From the NCBI RefSeq assembly GCF_023100725.1, contig NZ_CP095501.1, positions 2,356,001-2,420,000 of the forward strand: a stretch of 64,000 bases of DNA, in the 5' to 3' direction. The position numbers and the translations under genes are program-made. The notes under the pieces were generated by a model. That model did not search any database. It was not told where the DNA came from and was given only the letters and a program-made list of their open reading frames with translations. Positions within the stretch are counted from its first letter, which is position 1. Each line of letters starts with the position of its first letter. This DNA comes from Arthrobacter antioxidans. Its GTDB lineage: Bacteria > Actinomycetota > Actinomycetes > Actinomycetales > Micrococcaceae. This document shows, piece after piece, positions 26,071 to 33,669 of this stretch.

Positions 26071-26693
26071 CGCGCGCCCTGATCATCGTGGACGTCCAGA
26101 ACGACTTCTGTGAGGGCGGTTCACTCGCCGTCGACGGCGGTGCGCAGGTGGCCGCCGACATCAGTGACCACATCGACGGGCAGGCTGCGCGGTACGACTA
26201 CATCGTCGCCACGCAGGACTGGCACATCGATCCGGGGACCCACTTCTCGGAGACGCCCGACTTCGTCGACTCCTGGCCCGTCCACTGCGTCGCGGACACC
26301 AAGGGCTCCGACTTCCACCCGGACCTGGACACCGAGAGCATCGACGCGGTGTTCCGCAAGGGCCGGTTCGAGGCCGCCTACTCCGGCTTCGAGGGCGTCA
26401 AGGCTCCCGACGACGAGGTGCCGACGGGCGACCAGAAGCTCGGCGGCGCGGCCGTGGACAGCGGCGATGAGGATCCGAAGACCCTCGACGACTGGCTGCG
26501 GGACCACGACGTCGACGACGTGGTGGTCGTGGGCCTGGCGACGGACTACTGCGTGCGGGCGACCGCGCTGGACGCACTCCAGGCCGGCTACTCCGTCACC
26601 GTGCCGGTCGACCTCACGCGGGGCGTGCACGAGGACAAATCGGAGGAGACGCTCGACGAGCTGGAAGCCGCGGGCGCCGAGCTGGTCCGCTAG
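26067..26693 (+). CDS. pncA: Nicotinamidase (pyrazinamidase)
   Basis: Deamidates nicotinamide to nicotinate, feeding PncB. 208 residues of the isochorismatase-like fold. Catalytic triad visible: Asp9 in IVDVQNDF, Lys about 98 in FRKGRFE and Cys about 161 in ATDYCVRAT. Metal ligands are in TQDWHIDPGTHF. ATG 26067 overlaps the pncB stop and has GAGGAGG upstream. pncBA forms a complete nicotinamide-to-NaMN salvage operon. Confidence 0.96.
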   Translation: MTRALIIVDVQNDFCEGGSLAVDGGAQVAADISDHIDGQAARYDYIVATQDWHIDPGTHFSETPDFVDSWPVHCVADTKGSDFHPDLDTESIDAVFRKGRFEAAYSGFEGVKAPDDEVPTGDQKLGGAAVDSGDEDPKTLDDWLRDHDVDDVVVVGLATDYCVRATALDALQAGYSVTVPVDLTRGVHEDKSEETLDELEAAGAELVR

Positions 26694-26700
26694 CTCCCTC

Positions 26701-26743
26701 ACGGCGAAGGCCGGGCCGGTTCTCCCGGCCCGGCCTTCGCCGT
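26701..26743. terminator. Strong bidirectional hairpin after pncA
   Basis: Perfect 19-base-pair stem (26701-26719 with 26725-26743), loop TTCTC, almost all G/C. It lies between the convergent stops of pncA (26693) and the helicase (26760). There is no long T-run on either side. Confidence 0.8.
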
Positions 26744-26759
26744 CTTCCCTGCTTCCCGC

Positions 26760-28538
26760 CTACTTCTTGCCGATGAACCAGTCCTGCAGCTTCTGCAGGC
26801 GGCGCTGGAGCTGGTCCTCGTTGGCCTGCGCCACGGCGGGTCCGCCGCACTGGCGCCGCAGCTCCGTGTGGACCTGGCCGTGCGGCATCCCCGTGCGGGC
26901 CGCCCACGCCGAGACGTTCTTGGCCAGCTGGCCCCGCAGTTCGGTGAGCTGGCGGTGATCCACCACGAGCGGTTCGGCGGCGGGCGCTGCGGCCGGCCGG
27001 GACTTCCTGCGCGACTGCTGCTCCTGCTGGCGCTGGCGCAGCAGCTGGCCCACCTGGTCGGCGTCGAGCAGTCCCGGGATGCCCAGGAAGTCCTGCTCGT
27101 CCTCGCTGCCCATCTCGCCGCCGGTGCCGAACTCGCCGCCGTCGAAGAGGACGCGGTCGAAGGACGCCTGCGATTCGAGCGCCTCGAACTTCTGCTTGGT
27201 CAGGGAGTCCGAGGCCTTGTCCTCGCGGTTCGCGGCCTCCATGAGGGCGTCCTCGAGGCCGAACCCCTCGTCGTCTTTCTCGGGCCGGTCGAGCGCGTGG
27301 TCACGCTCGAGTTCGAGCTGGTTGGCCAGCGCCATCAGGTTGGGTACCGAGGGGAGGAAGATCGACGCCGTCTCCCCGCGCCGTCGCGCCCGGACGTACC
27401 GGCCCACGGCCTGGGCGAAGAACAGCGGAGTGGCCGTCGACGTCGCGTAGACGCCGACCGCGAGGCGCGGGACGTCGACGCCTTCGGACACCATGCGCAC
27501 CGCGACCATCCAGCGCTTGTCCCCCGCGGAGAACTCCTCGATCTTCGAGGACGCCTTGGCGTCGTCGGACAGGATGACGGTCGGGGACTCCCCCGTGATC
27601 CGCTTGAGCTGGCCGGCGTAGGCGCGGGCGTCGTCGTGGTCCGTGGCGATGACGAGTCCGCCGGCGTCGTGCACGGTGCGCCGCACCTCGGTGAGCCGCT
27701 TGTCCGCGGCTGCGAGGACGGCGGGGATCCACTCGCCCGCCGGATTGAGTGCCGTCCGCCAGGCCTGGGCGGTGATGTCCTTCGTGACCGATGCCTCGCC
27801 GAGGGACGCCGCCATCTCCTCGCCCGCACTCGTGCGCCAGCGCATCTGGCCCGAGTAGGCCATGAACATGACGGGGCGGACCACGTGGTCCTTGAGGGCC
27901 TGGCCGTAGCCGTACGTGTAGTCGGCGCGGGAGCGGCGGATGCCGTCGCGGTCCTCGGCGTATTCCACGAACGGGATGGCCGCGGTGTCCGAGCGGAAGG
28001 GCGTCCCGGTGAGGGCGAGGCGGCGGGTCGCGGGCTCGAACGCCTCGCGGATGCCGTCGCCCCAGGAGAGGGCGTCGCCGCCGTGGTGGATCTCGTCGAG
28101 GATCACGAGCGTGCGGGCGGCCTCCGTCTTGGCGCGGTGCAGCATGGGCTTGCTCGCGACCTGCGCGTAGGTCACCGCGACACCGATGAACGCTCCGCCG
28201 TGGCGTCCGTCGGCGTTCTTGAAGTTGGGGTCGATCGAGAGTCCCACCCGCGCCGCGGCGTCCGCCCACTGGCGCTTGAGGTGATCGGTGGGGGCCACGA
28301 CGGTGACCCGGTTGACGATGCCCCGCTCCACGAGCTCCGTCGCCACGCGGAGCGCGAAGGTGGTCTTGCCGGCACCGGGTGTGGCGACGGCGAGGAAGTC
28401 GCTCGGCGATTCCTGGAAGTACTTCTCCAGCGCCTCGCTCTGCCACTGGCGCAGCTTGGGGGCTGTCCCCCAGGCCGCGCGCTCCGGGTATGCGGGGGGC
28501 AGGGCTGCGCCGGCACCGAACAGGGTGTCACTACTCAC
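26760..28538 (-). CDS. SF2 DEAD/DEAH-box helicase
   Basis: 592 residues. Seen: Q-like RQWQSEALEKYF (about 30), Walker A VATPGAGKTTF (about 50), APTDHLKRQW, Walker B LVILDEIHHGG (about 145, DEIH), motif III LTGTPFRSD (about 175), motif V VRMVSEGVDVPR and motif VI FFAQAVGRYVRARR (about 385). This is the SSL2/type-III-restriction-like helicase core. The C-terminal 150 residues are Gln/Glu/Arg-rich with no recognised domain. The start is GTG 28538, overlapping the MFS stop as GTGA. The nucleic-acid substrate is unknown. Confidence 0.92.
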   Translation of the reverse strand: MSSDTLFGAGAALPPAYPERAAWGTAPKLRQWQSEALEKYFQESPSDFLAVATPGAGKTTFALRVATELVERGIVNRVTVVAPTDHLKRQWADAAARVGLSIDPNFKNADGRHGGAFIGVAVTYAQVASKPMLHRAKTEAARTLVILDEIHHGGDALSWGDGIREAFEPATRRLALTGTPFRSDTAAIPFVEYAEDRDGIRRSRADYTYGYGQALKDHVVRPVMFMAYSGQMRWRTSAGEEMAASLGEASVTKDITAQAWRTALNPAGEWIPAVLAAADKRLTEVRRTVHDAGGLVIATDHDDARAYAGQLKRITGESPTVILSDDAKASSKIEEFSAGDKRWMVAVRMVSEGVDVPRLAVGVYATSTATPLFFAQAVGRYVRARRRGETASIFLPSVPNLMALANQLELERDHALDRPEKDDEGFGLEDALMEAANREDKASDSLTKQKFEALESQASFDRVLFDGGEFGTGGEMGSEDEQDFLGIPGLLDADQVGQLLRQRQQEQQSRRKSRPAAAPAAEPLVVDHRQLTELRGQLAKNVSAWAARTGMPHGQVHTELRRQCGGPAVAQANEDQLQRRLQKLQDWFIGKK

Positions 28539-29992
28539 GCCGGGACAGTACCTTCCATTGGCTTGCTGGGGGCGAGACCGGGGCCGTCACCTGATGACCG
28601 GGCCCCTCTCAGACCCGAAACTATACCTGCTGCCGTGAACACCCAGAGAGCCAGCCAGATCGCAACAAAGGTCGGGACGTGACCCGGGTCGGCGTCGTCG
28701 TGCAGGAGGGCGAAGAGGGCTCCCGCGCCCGCCGTGCCGACCACCCCGCCGAGCTGGTCGGAGATCTGCAGGGCTGCCGAATTGCGGCCCTGCTCGTTCG
28801 ACGCCGAGAGTTTGAGCACCAGGACGGACGTACTGGAGAGCGTCATGCCCATGGCGAAGCCCGACAGCCCCCACACCACGGCCAGCACCCACAGCGGCGC
28901 CTCCACCGCCGTGGCCAGGGCGAAGCCGCCGAGGCTCAGGGACAGGATGGAGGACCCGGCGACCAGCAGCCACTGGCGGCGGAACGTCACGCGCGCCTGG
29001 ACGAAGGATCCGGCACTCCATCCGAGCGCTCCGGCACTCAGGGTCAGGCCGGCCATCCCCGGGCTGACCTCGCGGGAGCTGACGAGCATGAGCGGGATGA
29101 AGGCCTCGGTGCCGAAGAACGCGACGTTGACGAAGCCGCGGGTGGCGATGATGCTCGGCAGGCCGCGCCCCAGGACCAGCGTGCCTTTCGGCAGGAGGGC
29201 GGGAAGCACGAGGAGGGCGACGACGACTCCGGCGGCCGCGAGGCTCACCAGCCCTGCCACCGTGGCACCGCCGGGATCCTCGGTGTCGGCGAGATGGACG
29301 AGTGACCACTGCGCGGCGAAGACACCGGACGCCAGCGCGAGCCCTCGCAGGGTGCGGGCCTTCGCCGATCCGGCGTCGGGGGCCTCGACCGGACCGAGGT
29401 CCCTCGTCTTCGGCCAGACGATGATCACCGCCGCGAGCACGATCGGCGCGACGCCGAGGAACACCCAGCGCCAGCCGACCTGCTCGGTCACGAACCCCGC
29501 CACCACCGGGCCGATCAGCGCCGGCAGGACCCAGGCGGCCGAAAGCCAGCCGAAGACCACGGGCCGCGCCTTCTCCGGGAAGGACCGGCCGATCACCACG
29601 TAGACCGCGACGATCATGAACCCGCCGCCCAGCCCCGAGATGGCACGGCCCACGGTCACGAGCCAGAAGGCGGGTGCGGCACCGGCTGCGAGCAGCCCGA
29701 GGATCATGAGGCCCAGGCCGACGGCGAGGGCGGGCCGGGGTCCCCTGCGGTCGCACCAGGAACCGGCGACGACGGTGCCGAGCAGCGACGCCGTCAGGTA
29801 CATCGAGAAGGCCAGGCCGTAGCTCGACTCCCCCGAGAGCTCACGGGCCACCGAGGGCATGGCGGTCACCACGGCCATCGCCTCGAAGGCCGCGCACGTG
29901 ATGATCGCCAGGATCCCGATGGTCAGGGGCCGCAGTTCGGGCGACATCGCCCGTCCCGTCGCGCCCGCGGACGTACTCGCGGCCTTGCTCAT
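28535..29992 (-). CDS. MFS multidrug-type transporter
   Basis: 485 residues with about 12-14 helices. Motif A is SWCDRRGPRPAL (about 78-89), and the motif-C-like glycine-rich stretch PALIGPVVAGFV lies in helix 5. The N-terminus MSKAASTSAG is cytoplasmic. Probably an efflux carrier; substrate unknown. Its last bases overlap the start of the helicase gene as GTGA, an unusual functional pairing. Confidence 0.88.
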   Translation of the reverse strand: MSKAASTSAGATGRAMSPELRPLTIGILAIITCAAFEAMAVVTAMPSVARELSGESSYGLAFSMYLTASLLGTVVAGSWCDRRGPRPALAVGLGLMILGLLAAGAAPAFWLVTVGRAISGLGGGFMIVAVYVVIGRSFPEKARPVVFGWLSAAWVLPALIGPVVAGFVTEQVGWRWVFLGVAPIVLAAVIIVWPKTRDLGPVEAPDAGSAKARTLRGLALASGVFAAQWSLVHLADTEDPGGATVAGLVSLAAAGVVVALLVLPALLPKGTLVLGRGLPSIIATRGFVNVAFFGTEAFIPLMLVSSREVSPGMAGLTLSAGALGWSAGSFVQARVTFRRQWLLVAGSSILSLSLGGFALATAVEAPLWVLAVVWGLSGFAMGMTLSSTSVLVLKLSASNEQGRNSAALQISDQLGGVVGTAGAGALFALLHDDADPGHVPTFVAIWLALWVFTAAGIVSGLRGARSSGDGPGLAPSKPMEGTVPA

Positions 29993-30108
29993 GTCACCTC
30001 GGGTTCAGGTCGGGGCGCGTCCGCCGCGGGGTGCGGGTTGCTCCCTTCGGGACGCGCCAGTGGCGCCGACCAGGGGCCGGCGCGGTGGGACGCGCCGGCC
30101 GGGCGCCG

Positions 30109-30408
30109 TCAGTCCTTCGGCTTGTCCTTGCCCGGGCGAAGACCGTTGTAGATCTCCTTGCACTCGGGGCATACGGGGAACTTCTCGGGATCGCGTCCGG
30201 GCGTCCACACCTTGCCGCAGAGCGCGATCACGGGCTCGCCGGTGAAGGCGGACTCCATGATCTTCTCCTTGCGGACATAGTGCGCGAAGCGCTCTGCGTC
30301 GCCGGGCTCCACCTCCTGGCGGACTTCCTCACGCTCGATGGTCGCAGTCGAACCGCCGGTGCCGGGATCGCGTGGATCGTTTGCAAAGGGATCAGCAGGC
30401 ATAGTCAT
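30109..30408 (-). CDS. DUF3039 family protein, zinc-ribbon-like
   Basis: 99 residues. C-terminal half: AHYVRKEKIMESAFTGEPVIALCGKVWTP then FPVCPECKEIYNGL. His and three Cys (C-x(n)-CxxC) suggest a zinc site. DUF3039 is a small actinobacterial family of unknown function. The start at 30408 is fixed by a leaderless -10 six bases away; a second ATG follows two codons later. Confidence 0.88.
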   Translation of the reverse strand: MTMPADPFANDPRDPGTGGSTATIEREEVRQEVEPGDAERFAHYVRKEKIMESAFTGEPVIALCGKVWTPGRDPEKFPVCPECKEIYNGLRPGKDKPKD

Positions 30409-30414
30409 GGCGCC

Positions 30415-30420
30415 AGTCTA
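30415..30420 (-). promoter_or_regulatory. -10 TAGACT, leaderless start of DUF3039 gene
   Basis: Minus-strand TAGACT is followed by GGCGCC and the ATG at 30408. Confidence 0.6.
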
Positions 30421-30572
30421 TCGCCCGGCCCCTGCGGCTTCGAGGTGGCTCGCTCGCATTCCCCGGATATCGGCATCCGGAGTACGTCCACCGGCCCTCG
30501 GGATCGCATTGTCCGGAGCCCTGATCGTGCGATCCTGGCCGCCACCATAATGTCGGTGGTGGGCGGGAGAAT

Positions 30573-31820
30573 ATGTTCATGAGGACGTCAGCGGAATACG
30601 AGAGGGAACTCGATCGGATATCCGCTCGGATCACCGGGCTGAGCGCCGAGAAAGCGCGGATCGACGCCGAACTCGCCGCGAGCACCGAGGAATTGAGGAA
30701 AGTCTTCGAAACGAAGATGATGGAGCATTTCTGGCCCGGCCGGCCCGGGCCCCACCGCACCAACCTCGCCGACACCACCACCGCCACGGAGATCGCGTGC
30801 CTGCTGCGCATCTCCGAACGCGCCGCGCACCGCCTGGTCCAGTACTCGGCCCTGCTGGTCAACTACCACCCCCGGACGCTCACCGCCCTTCGCGACGGCG
30901 CGATCTCCTGGCCGCACGCGACCACGCTCCTGCACGAATACCTCGGCCTGCCGCACCACGCCGCCACCCGTCTCGAAGAGGCACTGCTGCCCATCGCGGC
31001 GGACACCACGGTGCCCCGCCTGAGCTACCGGGCCCGCCGGCTCCGCACCCAACTCCACCCCGAAGCCCTCGAGAAGCGCGCCCGCGCCGCGGTTCATGGA
31101 CGGCGCGTGGACCTCGAACCCGCCGACGACGCCATGGCCTGGCTCCACGTCCACCTGCCGGCCACCGACGCCGCAGCGATCGATGCCAGGCTCACCCACA
31201 CGGCTCGCACCCTCCAGAGGCCCACCGAACCCCGGACGCTCCCCCAGCTGCGGGTCGACGTCCTCACCGACCTCCTCCTCAGCGACTCCGCGCGCCCGGA
31301 CCACGCCGACCAGCCCGATTCGAGTTCGGCGGACGGGTACCGGATCCGGGCGCACATCAACGTCACGGTCCCGGTCCTCACCCTGCTCGGTGTCGACGAC
31401 GCCCCGGCGGACCTGGAAGGCTACGGGCCCATCCCGGCCGACATCGCCCGCCGGCTCGCGGCACACGCACCCTCGTTCACGCGGCTCCTCACCCACCCCG
31501 AGACCGGAGCGGTGCTCAGCGTCGGGCGCAACACCTACACCGTCCCCGCGGACCTGAAGAAGTGGTTGCGGGTCCGCGACCGCACGTGCCGACACCCGGG
31601 GTGCGGCATCCCCGCGGCCCGGTGCGAACTGGACCACACCACACCCTGGTCCCACGGCGGACCCACCAGCCACGAGAACCTCGCCCACCTCTGCCGCAAG
31701 CACCACATGCTCAAGAGCGAGGGCCTTTGGCACTACGACCAACCCACCCCGGGTACCCTCGTCGCCACGTCGCCGGGCGGCCGGACCTACGCCTGCGACC
31801 CAGAGCCTCCGCCCTTCTGA
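30573..31820 (+). CDS. DUF222 / 13E12-repeat protein with HNH nuclease domain
   Basis: 415 residues. A coiled-coil N-terminus (about 8-50), the DUF222/13E12 region (about 60-320, with TATEIACLLRISERAAHRLV and LPQLRVDVLTDLLL) and a C-terminal HNH domain: CRHPGCGIPAARCELDHTTP (about 340) then NLAHLCRKHH. All HNH metal and catalytic residues appear present. The family is multicopy in actinobacteria and associated with mobile sequences; its role is not established. GGGAGAAT precedes the ATG at 30573; the ATG at 30579 is also possible. Codon use past the first 150 bases is very C-rich. Confidence 0.9.
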   Translation: MFMRTSAEYERELDRISARITGLSAEKARIDAELAASTEELRKVFETKMMEHFWPGRPGPHRTNLADTTTATEIACLLRISERAAHRLVQYSALLVNYHPRTLTALRDGAISWPHATTLLHEYLGLPHHAATRLEEALLPIAADTTVPRLSYRARRLRTQLHPEALEKRARAAVHGRRVDLEPADDAMAWLHVHLPATDAAAIDARLTHTARTLQRPTEPRTLPQLRVDVLTDLLLSDSARPDHADQPDSSSADGYRIRAHINVTVPVLTLLGVDDAPADLEGYGPIPADIARRLAAHAPSFTRLLTHPETGAVLSVGRNTYTVPADLKKWLRVRDRTCRHPGCGIPAARCELDHTTPWSHGGPTSHENLAHLCRKHHMLKSEGLWHYDQPTPGTLVATSPGGRTYACDPEPPPF

Positions 31821-31847
31821 CCCGGGACCTCGGACGCGGCGTACTGG

Positions 31848-32822
31848 TCACCGGGTGGGAGCCTCGCAGCCGATCCCTCGGGGATTCTCGATGCAGTTCT
31901 CGCTCACGTTGTGCCCTTCGGTGCGCCAGATACTCATGAGGTGGGGCTCCGACACGACCGCGGCTTCACCGGCGACCGGCTGGAAGGGCCCGCCGTCCAC
32001 CGAGTAGTCGCCGGCGAAGAACGTGGTCAGCGTCAGGTCGAAGTCGCCGGTCCGTGCGTACTGGTGACTCGTGGGCGTCTGTGTGTCGAAGGCGGTACCG
32101 GCCACCGGGCCTCCGGGGGAGGTCGTTGTCGCACTGGTGCCGTCGCCGTAGTTCCACTGATAGGACACCGGGCGGGCTTTGAGTACGATCTCGGCGTCCT
32201 GGAACTCGAAGGTGAACTCCTGCTCCCGCGCCTGCGCGTAGATGTTGGAGTGAGCGTTCCGGAGCCCGAAGTTCGACGGCTGCGACACGATGGTCGCCGC
32301 CAGGACGGGCTGCTTCTGGAACTCTTCGAGGGTGATCACGATCGGTGCTTCTTCGGCAACCTCCGCTCCCTCGACGGGCGGCGCAGGAGGCTCACCGGGA
32401 TACATGCACGACGACCTGCCGGTCGGAGTCCGCGTTGCGGGCTGCACGTTGTTGTTGATCTCGATCCAGTTGACGAGGATCCCATCGTCCTGGGTGTCAC
32501 ACTGGGCGTCCATGCGGGGACACGTCTCCGGATCCAGGACGCTCCCGGCGCCGGCAGTGCAGGCGCGGACGTAGGTGTAGGAGATCCCGTCGCTTACTGG
32601 CAGGACAACGGACTCAGCAGCTAGGGCTGGCTTGGTAGGAACGTCTGCCTTCAGAGATCCGGGGCGCTCACTTCGTGAATGATTCTTTCCGATGAAGTTA
32701 TTTCCCGAAGTCTCAACAACCGGTAGTGGATCGTCTAATGCGTTCGCGGCCATTGGTTGATCCATGACTCCAGCAAGAACGACCGAGCTCAAGAGTGCGG
32801 GGAGAACTCTGAATCTTCTCAT
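31848..32822 (-). CDS. Secreted PKD-like domain protein
   Basis: 324 residues. Signal peptide MRRFRVLPALLSSVVLAGVM...ANA (cleavage about 27). The mature part has a Cys-containing N-terminal half (RACTAG, TCPRMDAQCD, RSSCMYPG) and a C-terminal PKD-like beta domain (VSYQWNYGDGTSATTT, HQYARTGDFDLTLTTFFAG). Likely exported and anchored or shed outside the membrane; function unknown. The start at 32822 overlaps the lipoprotein stop (TAATG) with GAAGGA upstream; a longer in-frame ORF lies inside that gene. The first 180 bases are AT-rich, the rest is normal high GC. Confidence 0.8.
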   Translation of the reverse strand: MRRFRVLPALLSSVVLAGVMDQPMAANALDDPLPVVETSGNNFIGKNHSRSERPGSLKADVPTKPALAAESVVLPVSDGISYTYVRACTAGAGSVLDPETCPRMDAQCDTQDDGILVNWIEINNNVQPATRTPTGRSSCMYPGEPPAPPVEGAEVAEEAPIVITLEEFQKQPVLAATIVSQPSNFGLRNAHSNIYAQAREQEFTFEFQDAEIVLKARPVSYQWNYGDGTSATTTSPGGPVAGTAFDTQTPTSHQYARTGDFDLTLTTFFAGDYSVDGGPFQPVAGEAAVVSEPHLMSIWRTEGHNVSENCIENPRGIGCEAPTR

Positions 32823-33180
32823 TACGAAGTTCCTTCGGGTGCTCCATAATCGAGAATTATCCATTTGCCCTCTTCGTAAAGGGCATTTATAACGTCAAAT
32901 GCTGGCGGATCTTGAGTTGGGACAGTTCTGAGCACTGATCCATCTTTATCAAAGTATTCAATTTTTGACTGTCTATTCTCAACGTACGCTGTTATCGACC
33001 CGCTGGTCGTGGATTCGAAAGTGGTGTCGAAAGAAATTACTTGAACCTCTGCTCCACGCACCCAACGGCCCTGCCCATAAAGTTCGTTGACGGCTGACTT
33101 GATGCTTGAACAAGTGCGACAGCCAGAATCGGTCTTTTCATCTAACTGCTTCCAGTCGTTTGTGATGTAGGAATAGCTCA
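32641..33180. other. Low-GC patch crossing two genes
   Basis: Nine consecutive 60-base lines have about 35-55% GC by hand count (mean about 47%), against about 70% on both sides. The patch covers the 3' two-thirds of the lipoprotein gene and the 5' end of the PKD gene, ignoring the gene boundary. Confidence 0.75.
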
Positions 33181-33493
33181 GCAGCTCAAACCAGTACTCC
33201 GTGAAGGCCTCGAGACCCTCGGGCGTGTTCTCGTCGGCGAGCGCGGGCTTCACGGGAACGGGGATGTTGGCGGCCGGACCGGCCGATGACGCCGGTGATG
33301 GTTCAGGCGTGGCCGAGGGCCGCGCGGATGCTTCAGCCGCCGTGGGCGCAGCCGAGGACGACGGCGGAGCGGAGGTCCGGCCGGGTGCGGCGTCCGCATC
33401 GTTCTGGCATCCGGTCAGCAGCACCAGGGCCGCTGCCGCCCCGGCAAGAATCGGTGCTGATCGTCGACGGCTCTCTGCACGCACAGGAAACAC
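32822..33493 (-). CDS. DUF6318-type lipoprotein
   Basis: 223 residues. N-terminal charged region and hydrophobic stretch ending in the lipobox LLTGC (Cys about 29), so lipid-anchored outside the membrane. Then a Ser/Ala/Pro/Thr linker (30-75) and a globular domain with TPEGLEAFTEYWFELLSYSY, a CRTC pair (SGCRTCSSIK) and RWVRGAEVQVISFD, matching the actinobacterial DUF6318 pattern. Function unknown. GTG 33493 has GGGGGAG upstream. It overlaps the next gene by one base (TAATG). The 5' third is GC-rich and the rest AT-rich. Confidence 0.82.
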   Translation of the reverse strand: MFPVRAESRRRSAPILAGAAAALVLLTGCQNDADAAPGRTSAPPSSSAAPTAAEASARPSATPEPSPASSAGPAANIPVPVKPALADENTPEGLEAFTEYWFELLSYSYITNDWKQLDEKTDSGCRTCSSIKSAVNELYGQGRWVRGAEVQVISFDTTFESTTSGSITAYVENRQSKIEYFDKDGSVLRTVPTQDPPAFDVINALYEEGKWIILDYGAPEGTS

Positions 33494-33669
33494 GCAACTC
33501 CCCCATCACTCGGCCGGTCTCGCCGGAATGGGCCTCAGCATAGCCCTCGGCACTGCGCCGTCTGAAGGTTATGCACAAGTGAAAGGTGCCGTGGGACTAC
33601 GCGATCCGGGCCACTCTTGTCAGGGCGATCCGAGGGGCCTAAGGTACGCGCGGAGCGGAGTCCTACCTC
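33494..33669. other. Gene-free gap upstream of the lipoprotein gene
   Basis: 176 bases between the lipoprotein start and the ABC-permease stop. I see no ORF. It presumably holds the lipoprotein promoter and the ABC terminator, but no clear hexamer or hairpin stands out. Confidence 0.4.

Noticed and set aside
30573..31820. HNH protein as part of a restriction or anti-phage system
   Set aside because: No methyltransferase, helicase partner or other defence gene is adjacent; the DUF222/13E12 family is multicopy and not an established defence module.
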